From Taxawa tesnikishii (nom. ined.) (taxonomy: Eukaryota > Ascomycota > Dothideomycetes > Dothideales): a stretch of DNA of 64,000 bases. A program made the position numbers and the translations under genes. The stretch lies in assembly GCA_030247885.1 (NCBI GenBank), contig JAPDRO010000007.1:62001-126000 (forward strand), written 5' to 3'. Positions 12,234 through 24,438 of this stretch are shown in pieces. The notes under the pieces are model-generated. The model was not told the DNA's origin, did no database searches, and saw only the letters and a list, made by a program, of their open reading frames with translations. Position 1 is the first letter of the stretch. Each line of letters begins with the position of its first letter.

Positions 12234-14196
12234 CAGAGTAGTGGGGAGAAGAATTCGGAGGAATGGAGAACGACAAGACAGGAGAGGTTGAGGTAAGTGG
12301 AAAGACTTACAGAGAATCTGAGGCAGGAAAACATTTGCAAGGCGAGCAGAGCGGGGCTTATAGAGTTGATGCAAAAACGCTTGGACCAGGCGGTGAGCAG
12401 CAAAACACAGAGACCTCAACACTAAGCGAGGAGGAAAACACAAGCAGGAGAAGGCGGGTCATACATAAAGATGACGGCAGTATGGTAATGTGAGAAGCCT
12501 TTTGATGCCAAGTAGCATGGTCCACGTACTCTAGTGTAGATTGATCTCGCACCATTGAAGGCCTTTCAATCCTTCCAATCTGGGTCCGCCTCTTCCTCCT
12601 GTGGGACAGCTCTGGTCAGTCTCTTTCAGAGTTCACCTCTGTCGTCGAGGTCTCCATCTAGCAAAACTCTTCGCATCTTTCCTTTCCTCCTGTCAGCTCA
12701 ACCAAGCTGGCCGTCCAGTCCTTGACGCTATATCTACTTGTAAAGCCTAGCACAACCCCTTCCAAGGATCCTCGGGCCTACCTGTTGTTTGAGCTACTAC
12801 CCGTCCAAGGGAAAGGAAGAGCGCAAACGACGACATCCTCTTCGGAGACTGTTGCACAGCTTCGACTTTTCTGGACCACAAGCCATCATGTTTGCTTCCT
12901 TGAGCAGAACTCTCGAAACCACTCCGGAACATAACCCAGTTCGGCGCACACCATTTCCACCTGCTTTTCAGTCAGAGGCTTATCCAGCGAAAGACGTTGC
13001 GACACGAATACTTTTAGCATTGGGTTGCCCTTGTATTTCGCCGCTAAGAGCACACCGCTGAGCACCAATTGAGGCTACCGCAAGTCTCAACGATAGGAGA
13101 GACACTGCTCCATCCTTAACCTTCCAACACAGCTCATCTCTATCGCGTCCGCTTAGGGTACCCCAGCTCGAGCAACAGTCGCGAACAACTCGGACATCCG
13201 TAATGTGGCGGGAAGTGCTACGTCGGGGGGATCATCGGCCCCACATTTCGAGAAGAAGGTTGTTGCACAGGAGACCCTCGCATTACGGCTGTAGAACCAC
13301 TAGTTCCAACTTACCATCAGAAACGTTGGTCTGCACCCCCACATCAACATGTATTGGGACGGTATTCTGACATACGACGATGCAGTTGTCTAGATCAGTG
13401 AATACGATCAGGGATGCTTGCCGCACTTTCGCTGCGACGACAATGCTCAGCCCCACGAGAAGATGCTCGACTGCGCTTCTACGTTATTGACTCGATGGAA
13501 GAGAGGGAGATGATTTTTCAGAGGAATACTTGAGGTATTGAGGATGATCTTGTAGCCGGCAGAGGAACAGGAACTTAACCGCTTGTCGGTTGGCGTGCCC
13601 TGAAGCGTAATGACTGGAGCTACAAGCCCAATTCACTATCTCAAGCTTTGCGTCTCATCTTCCTACATGCTATTGCAAGGCGACAACTTTGCTTAGAAGA
13701 TCTATCTCAGCAAAGAGAACTGCTTTTACCCATGCGTCGACTGTCCGTGATGTCTGCCAATCCACTAGCAATTCTCTCGATCTGTCCTCTAGGCCTTGGG
13801 TTCCCCGCCGTAAATAGTATGCAATAGGGCCAAAAGACAAAAGGGGCACATACTTCAGCACAATAACAATCCTTCATCCGGCATCCAACGTCAGCGAGAC
13901 GTACGGACGCTCGGGTTATCCTCAACATTGCTTCTGAACGCCTATATCAGCAATTGTGATGGGCACATGGCGATGCGAAAGAGCATGGAGAAGTCGCTAT
14001 GCTTGTGTCAAAGGAGGTTTTTCCTCCTCCGAGGTTCATGCTCGCTCGCTCGTTCCTATGTGTCATGAACCTCAACGTGGTCTATCCAGATCTCAGATAT
14101 AGGCTGAGACCCAATGACAACAACAGCCGTTTGACCAAGCAATGGCTCGATGAGTGGAACTCACCACAACAGAGCCGAAAACACCGCATAGCCTCC
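12234..14196. other. No supported gene
   Basis: Holds the upstream region of the minus-strand F-box-like gene, including one copy of a 19-base repeated word at 12379-12397. No coding signal is strong enough to call. Confidence 0.45.
12379..12397 (-). repeat. 19-base repeated word, copy 2
   Basis: Same word on the minus strand, about 150 bp upstream of the start of the minus-strand F-box-like gene. It is followed (minus strand) by a TTTTGCA and CTATAAG stretch. Confidence 0.75.
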
Positions 14197-14906
14197 TCAC
14201 TCAATGCACGGACGATATGGTTGGAGATAACACCTTGTATTGAGATAGAGAAGAACGATGGTCCATGTATCAAATATGGGTAAGCAACGAGCCCGCCGCA
14301 GATCCTCCGTCGATGCCTTCTCCTCACAGGCTTTCAACCTCTTCGCCGTCTTGTCCATTTTGCTTGCAGTCTCGCCTATTAACTCGACTTCAGATACACG
14401 GTTTCGCAGCACCCCAGAACATGCCCAAATTGCCTTGTTACGATCATCATACTGGCTCCAGATCAGGTGGTGTTGTACCAATATGTCCGACTGTCCCCAG
14501 AATCTTGGAACCATCTCTTCACATCCCAGAGCTAGAATCCCGTTTATGAATTGATGATATTCAGAAAGTGGAGTGAGGACGGCCGCACCGCCTTAGGAAT
14601 GTTGGCCATTCAAACGCGCAGGGGCAGGGGCTCCCCTGGTTGACGTTGAGCGGGAGAAGAAACTAACTGCCCTAGTAGCATACTTGGATAATCTCGAGGT
14701 GGATCTGGCGGTAGATTGCCATAACAGAGTAATGTGAGTGGTTGTGCTAGGCGGCGTCGCTGCTCTTTGCAAAACACGGACTCGTAAATGGTGCTACGTA
14801 TTTCGATTGGCTGCTTGGAGAAGTCGTGAGTGGTATGACCCAGATCTACAGTGAGGAAAAGCTTACTTGCGCGGTGGAGGCGGTCTCTGGTGCACCGACT
14901 CCTCAT
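14197..14906 (-). CDS. F-box-like protein, exon structure unresolved
   Basis: Two coding-looking blocks. The 14610-14906 block starts at ATG 14906 and contains DFSKQPIEIRSTIYESVFC, a version of the LPxEIRxxIYExVF helix of fungal F-box/2EXR proteins. The 14197-14514 block is helical and charged (VSEVELIGETASKMDKTAKR, then ACEEKASTEDLRRAR). An intron in between is expected, but I could not place a GT-AG pair that keeps frame. A further open frame at 14863-15087 may be an alternative first exon; its donor GTAAGC at about 14869 also fails to match phase. Either a real spliced gene or a decaying paralogue of its neighbours. It lies back-to-back with the plus-strand gene at 15.1 kb. Confidence 0.4.
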
Positions 14907-15093
14907 GGGGGTCTGATAACCTTGAATCTAGCCGTATCAATGGTTTAATCTTGTCCTTAAGGAGGGTACAATGGTGTTGGTAGGGATTATCCGAGCTTGG
15001 CAAGAGTTCGCCTTGGTACCGACCGCCCGGGTCGTGTTTTTGAGACACTTCGCGTTCACGGTTCAATGAAACCATAAGGTGAGACATCTATTT

Positions 15094-16484
15094 ATGTGTT
15101 TTCTTATCAGCAAGAAACTACCGTTCACTTTCATGACCCATTGCCGTTCACCACGACGCAACAAAAGCAACATGAACGCATCAACAAACACGTCTCGCTC
15201 TTCCTTCGAACGCAACTGCATCCAGCCCGCTCGCGCGTCGGACACGCGACACTCTCCAGCGCCAGGTCCGGAGACGACTGCAACGATGGCTCCTCGTACT
15301 TCCATGACCCGGCGAGGCGCTGCTAAAGAGGCTGAGCGGCGTAGCATGAGGCGTCGAAATAGCACATTCAAGATCGCAACGAAGTTCAGCGGCGGTAAAG
15401 GTGAGATGATCACGGACAAGCTCGGCGAGGCTCTGCTCTTTCGTACGTCTAAACTTGCAATCAAGACAATACGGGAACCCGATAGCGATACGACGCTGAG
15501 CCGAGAGAAGACCGACGCAGAGAATGCTACCCAAGAATCCAGCGCAAGCGTCAACTCGAAGCAAAGATCTTTGGCGACGGGTCCGTTTTCACGACTCCCC
15601 GCCGCAGCCTTCGTCTCGTGGGAAAGCACTTCACTTACACAGCCTCCAAGGCGATGCGCTCTCAATCTAAGAATCGAGTCGAGAAGACCAAACGTGAGGA
15701 CCTTCCACCGGCCCGCTGGACCTCGCGAAAGCGCAGCAGAAGCAGTGAAACCTCCACACAATTTGGAAAAGACAACAGCCAGGTTGGACAAGATTTGGTC
15801 TCCAACTTGAACAACCACACGTACTTCACTCGCGCAAATGCTGCTTCTAAACGCAAGGCTCAGAACGCCATCTATGACGCCGCTAGACTCACTGGAGAGC
15901 CTTCTACCGCATTTGAGAAAAGATTTGGTCTGCATCTGTTCGATGACGAGCCAAAGTTGTTCCCTTTCTTCCAGCTCCCAGGCGAGGTCAGGAACATGAT
16001 ATACAAACACGTCGTAGTGGAGATCAATGAGATCCCCATTGGCAAAGGTCAAGGGCCGTACGAGCCGGCCATCTGCCGGGTCAACAAGCAGTCGCGTCAA
16101 GAGTCCCGCGGCCTCTACTATCAGCTAAACGTGTTCAATTTCACGCCAAACAACACGGAGTTGCATTCCTTCTTCGACTGGGCTCACAGCTGTTCTGCCT
16201 GGAAGGACTTCGTGATGTCCGTCAGATTCAGTGCCCGCCAGTACATCTTCTGGGAGAACGTTGTTGCGCACGTCAGGCTGTACTGGGAGGACACGCGCTA
16301 TCTCTTTGCAAAGAACCAGATCACTAACAACCCGAAAACCTACTCTGAGATGGTTACGGGAGAAGTATTGCAGAACACTGTTGCCATTGCGGTTGCGATG
16401 CGTGGACAGCCCTGGGAAACGGTTGAGACGGTGTTGAGGATGATGGGCAAGACAGTGCACTGCCTCCAGCCCACTTGGAATTGA
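15094..16484 (+). CDS. F-box-like protein with basic N-terminal region
   Basis: The C-terminal 330 or so codons (about 15486-16484) are clear. A basic Ser/Arg/Lys-rich region is followed by FFQLPGEVRNMIYKHVVVEI (motif at about 15966-16025), then AICRVNKQSRQESRGLYYQL (family: CRQxRxE) and an alpha/beta tail ending LQPTWN. Upstream, another plus-strand frame is open from 15094 (candidate starts 15094, 15133, 15286) and reads MAPRTSMTRRGAAKEAERRS. The two frames differ by one position and overlap. A donor GTACGT (15443) and acceptor GATAG (15485) exist but do not join them in phase. One missing base or an unseen splice would unite them into a protein of about 460 residues. The 345-codon antisense ORF here is a shadow. 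Confidence 0.6.
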
Positions 16485-17240
16485 CTGTTGAAGTTTCATA
16501 GCTTTGAGGATGTTGTTTGGGCATAATGGAGTTCCTTCGCATGAAGGCTTCCTTACAATCGGAAGGAGAAACGCTTCACTGTTGGGTGTGTTCGGAAACA
16601 GGAGTAACGATGGGCAAGCTGGCTTCTCGACACGATGGGTGTCTTGGTGTACGGCAAGGGAGAGGCCGTGTGAGATGAGGGCCATCTCACTTCGTAAGGA
16701 GGAACTGGATTAGTTATTACCAGAGAGCGTACGGCCCATAATTTTGCCAGTCTAACCTTTCTTTCTTTCGTCGACTCAGCTTTGCTTTACTCTCATTACT
16801 AGACTAGGCATGGCGAAGAATACCGAGTGGTGAATGGAATTGTGCTGCCTCAGAACGTAGAACTGATACTGTGTTTCCGTTGTGTGCAGCAGGCAGGTGA
16901 GTGATGTGCAAGGAATTTCGACCTAGTGTGTAGGGCCGGACTGCGTGGAGGACAGTAGAGGGTTACAGCTATCCCGATTCTGGAGTAGGAGGCGTTACGG
17001 TGCATCAACCAGTCCGCGTGAGTAGCGACTATGCTCCAATTTTCCATCGCTAGTATGAGACCCAATCGTGAAAACGAACACGCTTAGGATGTATGAGCCC
17101 CACGATCTAACGCGTGATCTATGTTTGGGACGGGAAAGAATCGAAGCGTAAAGCGAACATTCCGCATATTGATTTGTACAGTCATTGACATGAAGCCCCC
17201 GAATCTCAAGAGACCTTCCGTTCCTCTTCTGCATCATCCA
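16485..17240. other. No supported gene
   Basis: Downstream region shared by two convergent genes. Only short, unsupported ORFs. Confidence 0.5.
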
Positions 17241-17945
17241 TCACCACCTGACGTGGTAACACTCCTCCACGTACATGCTGTGATTGTGATATTGGCACCG
17301 CCGTTGTTTATGATACGGCAAGCACAGATGAGCTTTCCTGGATAGCTTCGGCCCCAGCCTTGACCAAATCGAAGTTGAATCCATCTCCAAGGTCTTTGCC
17401 ACCCCCTCGACGTTCTCAAGTGCAGTAGGATGAACAGAGTGAAGGAGAAAGAGCGTCCTCAGAGGCGAGCTGGCATTGCACTTCTCCAAAACGTGGCCGG
17501 TAAGCTCGACGGGAAGCACTCTGGTCTTCGCACAGAATGCCGTCAAGCTGTCCATCACGGCATCCCGGAAAGCGCAATGTCCGATCCGTTCCGCGAAGAG
17601 ATAAGCGAGGACCAATCTGTAGGCTTCTTCGCTCGAGTCGATGGGATCCCCGAGTCTCCAGGAGTTGATTCTGCGCTGTCTAAGCCAGAATGCGTAGATG
17701 AAAACCGTTTCCGAGTCCGCGTCGCAAATTTGCCATACCGAAGGAGTCGGAGAGCCTGAAGACGCCACTTCTGATTTGATCTTTTGGTAGGAAGCGCACT
17801 GATCGAGACGCTTTGCCTGTAGGGTGTAGGACCTGCGGCATCCTTGGGCTTTGATGGTGACCCTGTCTGGACGGGCTTGTGTAGTCTGTTTCTTGGTTGG
17901 TGCGCTTGACGCTGTTGGACATGGGATGAGAAGATTCTGCGTGCC
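17241..17945 (-). CDS. BTB/POZ-like protein, 5' end unresolved
   Basis: Open for about 234 codons down to the stop at 17241. The last 175 residues match the C-terminal part of short fungal BTB proteins: DADSETVFIYAFWLRQRRIN, then AYRLVLAYLFAERIGHCAFR with DAVMDSL (the BTB helix pair), then LEKCNASSPLRTLFLLHSV. The N-terminal part in the same frame is basic (KRLDQCASYQKIKSE) and has no ATG, so a first exon is probably upstream of a stop at 17946-17948; I could not place it. BTB domains dimerise and often act as CUL3 adaptors. The core strand-helix part of the domain is poorly visible, so the protein may be divergent or truncated. The gene at 27.4-28.2 kb is a better preserved relative. Confidence 0.45.
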   Translation of the reverse strand, partial: GTQNLLIPCPTASSAPTKKQTTQARPDRVTIKAQGCRRSYTLQAKRLDQCASYQKIKSEVASSGSPTPSVWQICDADSETVFIYAFWLRQRRINSWRLGDPIDSSEEAYRLVLAYLFAERIGHCAFRDAVMDSLTAFCAKTRVLPVELTGHVLEKCNASSPLRTLFLLHSVHPTALENVEGVAKTLEMDSTSIWSRLGPKLSRKAHLCLPYHKQRRCQYHNHSMYVEECYHVRW

Positions 17946-20900
17946 CTACGAGAGAAAGTCTAATATCAGGCACCAGAATCTTGTCGCGGATAGCAGCAAA
18001 TTTTGTGCATTAAGCTTTTCTATCAAGGCATTCATACTACAATGTACGTGTAGTGATGTCTCGGCAGCTGACCGCATGCGATGAACGGACCGCCCAAAGG
18101 TGTTTTTTTGGTACAGCAGAAAGTGTAATCGTAGTGTCGCCACTCCGGATTTCGTGGGGACATCGCCTGGCTTGTTTCTTTTGCGATACTGGGGTTTTGT
18201 GAAACCTGGAGTTTTGTGAAACCTGTGGCTTCAGATGTTGTTGACTTTCTTAGAGAGCGAGCGAGAGCGTGCCTGCCCAAGTGCTTGCAAGTGCTTCTTT
18301 CGGTTTGAGTCGAAAATAGTGGGCCTGAAGTGAGCAACACCCTGGCAAACCAGACCCGCTGTCTGTGGTGTATTCAATCCAACTTTCACTTGTGTCAAGA
18401 CTTCCGCCGTGTCTCCGAAGATAGTGAGCAGGGACGGAGTCTGGATATCTTAGAACGAGGTACGACGCGGGGACCGTGGAAAGGTGGGAGAGGGCAGCTG
18501 TGGTGCGGGCGCAGCGATCGAAAACTGACAGGCACGTAACCACTAGCGGAGGTATGTGCGCTGTGGTGAACACAGATTCGGTGTGCTTGGAGTGATCTTT
18601 TGGCTAGATAAAGGTCAGGTAGACGCGCCATTGGACGGAGGGGCTTAGGCAGAGGGAGGTATCTTTCCTTCTACTGGCTGAACTCGAATCTAGGTGTTTA
18701 GATGCACGTTTCCATCTGTAACGTTCCTTCCATTCGGCTGTTGAGAGCGATGGTACCAGTCAGTCTCTGTTCTTGAATCAATCAGAGTTGGTGCGAAATC
18801 GTCAGGCAATCTGGTCAACTGCCTATCCGAACTGCCACTCGGGGAGCGCTTCTCTTCAGTGTTTCGATGCATAGCGTGATGACCTCAATAGCTTGTGTCC
18901 AGCGATGTCCTGCTACGAGCGTGGATGCATGTTCAGACAGCAATAAACCTCCCAAAAGTAAGGCGAAGTCTGACGGCGAGAGTCTGATCAAGTTGGCGCT
19001 GACAACGCAAAACGGGCTAAGCAGTGTGGTGGCTGCACCGAGTACGGATAAAAATGAGACGACGATCTGACATGAGCAAGCGATAGAGAGTAAGTACACA
19101 TCTAGACAACGGAAGAAAAGAAACCTAGAATGCAGCTGACGAGTTCGCAGACGGCTACTGCTTCACACTACAAGACTAACACTGACTCGTCGCGTGCACT
19201 AGCAGGCAGAGTAGTACACTATCTCCACTAACGGTCGCATAATGGCGACGCTATACAATCGCGACAACATCGACACGAACGTAGATCACTATTCTCCTCG
19301 TAAGCACATCTTCTTCTTCAAACACCAGCATCAAGCCAGTTCAATGATGAAAAAGGGTGGAAGGTGCATCACCTATCCGGGTAGAAACAAAAGATTGCGC
19401 CGTCCCCTCAGCAAGGTAGGGTAGGTAGCCCTCCAGGATCATCGGGTCCCCAGCACCCCGTAGGATGCTGGATAAACAACAGAGGTTCATGATCGTCTGT
19501 CATCACGGATCGTAAGGCAGGGCGGGACAGAGCAGAGCAGGGAGGGAGGGAGAAGGGGAAAGGGGGTTACCTGAGAAAAGAAAAAGAACATGTTTGTTTG
19601 CAGATTTGGGCTGCTAATATAGACAGTGCAAAGGCGCTTGGACCAGGCGGTGAGTGGCAGAAAGAGCCGAGAGGCGAGCAGCAGCCGAGTACGCGAGCAC
19701 GTCAATTGCTGGGAAGATCACATGTCAAGAATGTCAGAAGACTTGTATGCGTGGGTATCACGTATCTGGTTCCGGTGAAAACGCTATTAACCCTCTCTGT
19801 GTGTTATTAGTAAGAAGTATGTGGTACGTCGCCTTTGTGCATTGTAAGATATTACTTCCTATCTGTAGTCAAGATGGAATACAGAGACCATGTCACGGAA
19901 GCGTCTACAGCTTACTAGTCGTCACATACTCGACAGACATGGCGCCATTTGCCGGAATAGGGTTTGCTGTTGGACTAATCTTCCAGTAAACATGGCGTTG
20001 GTTTCGTACTACAATCGCCCATGTCATTTTGCTCTTCAGGACAAGCACTCTCGCCTCTTGTATCAATTTACCAACTTCCAAACAGTCATCCTGGCTCGTC
20101 GGATGGCCTCCTCCAAGGGGTAAGCGCCATTGATCACACGAAGCAAGAGACGAGTGTCCGTTACAACTAGTATGGAACACTCAGACACAGGGAGACACAA
20201 AGGTGAACAACACGTAAGAGGGACAAAAACATACCCAAGAAAGGGAGTAACAAGGAAACTACCTCAGAGGCTACCTCTTCTCTATCCCGCCTTCTGGTTT
20301 CACCTCATGATCTGAACAATAGGACAACGACAAAGTACACCTCTCCCGCTGAAAGTTCCCTGTCGCTACAAACAATGGTTTCCGTCCTGTAACCCTTCCT
20401 CAATGTATGCCACTGAATCCGCACTGAAGGCCTCGAGACGTACTTCGCACACAGCAATCCCAACACCTTTATGACCTACAAGGCGGGCGACTGTATCCGT
20501 TGGCTCCGTGTGCGCATCGCCGGCAATCCGACTGAAACAACATATCAAGTGGCTCAAGCAGCTTCCTGGGTTTGGGCCTTTTATCCCAGACTTTGAAGTC
20601 CAGACAGCAGTCTCGCCCACTATTACTTAGCAGCAAAAAGATGGTGTGCAGTGTTGTCAGTTTCAGTCGCGTGGTAAGCGGGATGCTTAGTTGTCACTAG
20701 AAGGCGGAGATGGTGCTGACACAGTTGCGGCGCTTCAGGGAGAAACATGCCTCCAGCGAGATGTCCCAGATGGATGGGATGGTGGCTCTAGTTGCGCACA
20801 CTCACGAGACGTAGAGATGGTTGAAGCTCAGGTTGTTTGGTCAGCGATCAATACTGATAATCGGAGCTTCAAGTTACGTGAGGAAGGACGTTCACACAGG

Positions 20901-22970
20901 AATCGAGCAATAACATGGTGATATGTAAAGCAACTCAAAAGACTTCAGGTTCACAGCTTAACCTATTGCAAGCGCTAAGTCTACCATGACTTTCCCTTCC
21001 CAAGTGACCTTGCTGTCCTCCCCTCCGCAATATCATCTCAGCATTGCCGAAAGTGAAAGTATTACCCCCAGCGCAAACTCCTCCGCACATCTACACCATG
21101 GCCTATGATATCGTCATGCGGGGAGACATGCGGATCGAGTGGAGAGGCTTCGAAAGGTTGAGCTGCTACAAGTATTCGGACGGCTGCGCCGCGGACGAGG
21201 TCTGACTTCTGGTGCAACACAATTGTTATGATGCTGCATTTTGCAGTCTTTCGAGATATGGCGCGCGCTCTGTTCAGGCTGCTCTCGACCCACGTCATGT
21301 TCGGCAGAATGTACCCTGCTCAGGGGGTAATAAAGTCCTGGAGGTGAGAGTAGTGGTCGCGACATTGGTCAGACCGTGCTGACGTTGGGCGTGTTGGCTT
21401 GCGCAAGTGATGAGGTGCCGGCAGCTCTGATGATGGCATTGTCGTAGCGATATTCGAATTTCTGATGTGCAGAGACAAAGGGGTACGAACGATCATGATG
21501 GTCATGACGAGAGGAACAACCCGTGCATAATTCAATTCGCCACCGTAGTAGAGATTGCTTTCGGTGACTGATCAAGGCAACCTGTAGTAAATGCAAGCAG
21601 CCCCTGCTAACGGTTCCCTGAGTAGTGAGATGGCGACTGGCGCAATCTGATTTCGCTCAACAAACTTAAGATCCGACTGCACGCACGCGTTGAAAAAGCA
21701 GGACCAGAAGACGCATTAGATCGTGGGAAAGGATGACTGGAACACAGCCCAGTATAAGCAGAGCTATGAAACTAAATACGTGCACAAAAACAAAGAACAC
21801 CCGCGAGCGAGTCGCGGTAGAACAAACCCCACACACGGGAGTTATACTTCTAACAGGGGCGTGCATTTCTGCAAGGAGAAGATGAGAGGGAGGGTCGAAC
21901 GAGGGTGCTGCCACACCTGCCACCGCTGCTCCGCGAGGGAATCGGGGGTGACTTACCGATACGACAAGTGTCCCGGCTAAACGCCGCATTCCGAAAACGG
22001 ATGAGTGGACAACTTGAGGGGTAGCTTTGTTTTGACGTTATTTAAGTGCTGGTAGGCAGCAGGGACCCTGGGCCAGCTTGGTGGGGGAGGGAATGCTGGG
22101 CGCAACAAGAAAGTGGTGGCTGGTAGGGAGGGAGGAGGGGTATGACGATGAGGTGGTGTGACGTGATAGTGGTATACAGCCACAGGCTGCCACAGTCAGA
22201 GAGGAGAAGTCCTGCCCTACCTGTCCATCATCTCGGATCTTGCTTCCCATCGTTCGTCACGGCAATATCATATTTGAACACTAGCCAGGGTCTTTTATGT
22301 GCGATCAGATGTCCACAAAAAGCAGTCCACACCGTCTCCATGGTCAAGCAGTATGGTGATGAAGATGGTCCCTCTTTAGTTCAGGTCCAAGAATAATGCA
22401 CGCATTGAGCCAGACTCAGCCACTTCTCACTGCATGGCGTTCACTATATTGATGCAACTTCGCTTCACTGCATGTATAGCATCCGGTCGCCTGTCGAAAA
22501 GTACGTCCACTTACTTGTCTGCATCTTTAACGGCCATCCATTGTCTTGTTTCCAAACTCTTATAAGTCATCGACAGACTCCAATCGCGATCCAAATTCAA
22601 GAAATCAACTAAGGCACCCGGTTGCCCAGGATTTACTGCGACGAGATCAGCCACCCTTGCTCCCCAGGGTTCGCGGCCGCCCCGCTCAAAACGTTCACCT
22701 CCGCTGTCATCACAAACTGCAACTCGTCAACAACTTATCCAGAAGCAACAGCAGCACCGCAGAACCTGCAGTTTCTTCGTAACCATTACAGGAGATACTG
22801 CGCAAGCCTTTCGCAATCGAACCTCCGCCTGACCAGGCTCAAGTAAGTGGCAGCTACACTCACTGCTCGCGCCCGTTACACAGCTCTTTCGCCTCTACCC
22901 AGTAAGCATACCACCATTTCATACCGTCAGCGAACGCGGAAGCACCCCAAATTGACCCTCCGCGACAGAC
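17946..22970. other. Gene-poor stretch
   Basis: No gene supported. Two weak candidates lack an ATG: a hydrophobic minus-strand ORF at 18815-19099 (IVVSFLSVLGAATTLLSPFC) and a minus-strand ORF at 20366-20620. Also present are a direct repeat of GTTTTGTGAAACCTG near 18192-18230, one 19-base repeated word at 19636-19654, and G/A-rich low complexity near 19535-19570. Confidence 0.4.
19636..19654 (-). repeat. 19-base repeated word, copy 3
   Basis: Same word on the minus strand, followed (minus strand) by CTTTGCA and CTATATTAG, so similarity with copy 2 extends past the word itself. No gene identified downstream. Confidence 0.75.
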
Positions 22971-23117
22971 ATGCACGCGCTTCTCATGATCTCGCTTCTC
23001 GTAGTCGCGCTTGCCTTCGCAGTTCCAGTTCTTGCGCTGTTTGTGGCCTTCGACATCGCGATCTTCGTCGGCCTAGTCGTGATGGAGTTACGGAGGTGCT
23101 TCTCTTTTCTGAATTAG
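22971..23117 (+). CDS. Very small hydrophobic membrane-type ORF (48 aa)
   Basis: ATG 22971 to TAG 23115-23117. Almost the whole product is one or two membrane helices (LLMISLLVVALAFAVPVLAL) followed by FVAFDIAIFVGLVVMEL and a short basic end. Such strong hydrophobic patterning is unlikely in random sequence, but overlapping frames are also open and no homologue is known to me. Could be a single small gene or the last exon of a longer one. Confidence 0.25.
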   Translation: MHALLMISLLVVALAFAVPVLALFVAFDIAIFVGLVVMELRRCFSFLN

Positions 23118-24438
23118 AAAGAGGCGGGGCCGAACATTGGGAGCAAGGACGAGCACACACCGTAAGACGATGCAATGGGAAGGTCGAAGGTCACTTGAAT
23201 TCATGCCCGGATTGCGATTCTGGGAACCGTGATCTGTCGGGCTACCAGATAGGAGTCGACACAGGTTTTGTCGCTTCCTCGGCACCAGACGCAATGCAGA
23301 GAAAAGGGTCTTTCGCTGACAGATCTACCAGATCAGGGATCCTATTAGCGACTAAGGAGGCAACGAGGATGCTTCGAGTTGGCTACGCTTCAACGGTCAG
23401 AAGTGCGCATTCGGAAGACACGAGGGCGATAGCTGCGAATTCTGTATAGCGACCGCAATCTCACAGGCTTTTCTCCCCATTGCGATATACTTATCCAGAT
23501 GCTTTGTCACGTCGCCCGTCTCGCGCCAGATCCTTTAACCACTGAACGCGACTAGACGCCCTTAAGGACACGGCAACTACAAACATCAGCAATTATCAGG
23601 CTTCCCAACAGCAGTAGTACTTCCTTGCCCATGTCGTACCTACTCAGACGCTACATGGCGCCATGGTCGTCACGTAAGACGTTCTACTCTTCGTCCTGGC
23701 TTGGCGCCCACAGCCGGAGCAACACGCATCGCTAACGCCTACAGATGCTTCCGACATCCACTCTGGCTTGCTACATCGCATTGTGGCAGTTAGACGGTGC
23801 TGTCATACAACTCATGTCGCATGCGACACGCAGGTAAAGAATGTAGGTCAAGCGGTCAGCGACGTTGTCGAAACAAGCTTCAGGGCTGATCTCTGCCCAT
23901 GATTCAGGGGCAGTTTGGCGTTTCGTGCCATCCGAGGCATCCGGGGCCGCACAACCAACCCTCCGGCTTCTTCCAACCTCGCTCCAACATCAACAACCCG
24001 GTCAAGCGGACTCGTCTCGGCATCGCGAGGAACACCGCAGCAAGTTCGATCACGGCGGCAGTTGCAGTTCATCATCGGAAGACATGGATGCAGCGTGCGT
24101 GTAGCGTGGCAGACATGCTCCTACTCACATAGGGCAGCGCTAGATAGATTGCGATGATGCTCGCTTCACACCCATGGGACAGCTACCCTTGCACGACTCC
24201 ATATGCTGACGACACACCGATATCATTGTGTACGAGCGCGCTCCTGAACGACCACGCTTGCGTCCGAGGCGTGATGGTCGAGGCCAAGTAAATTCTCCGT
24301 CCCTGGATAGATAAATGGATATATTTACGGTAACGGGTCCCTGCTTCCATCTGTCTCCTCTTGCTATGCAACGGTGTCGCGTGGCTTTGACACTTGACTC
24401 TTTCCGTGCAGCCTCATACTGCACAAGCAACCGCCAAG
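23118..24438. other. No supported gene
   Basis: Presumed 5' region of the GMC oxidoreductase gene. Only short overlapping ORFs. Confidence 0.5.

Noticed and set aside
15063-16100. 345-codon ORF on the minus strand, the longest in the region
   Set aside because: It lies antisense to a plus-strand gene with a clear F-box-like motif and family segments; its own translation has no domain and it looks like a shadow of biased codon use.
22847-23449. 200-codon plus-strand ORF
   Set aside because: No true ATG at its start, Arg/Ser-rich out-of-frame look, and an overlapping hydrophobic frame is at least as plausible.
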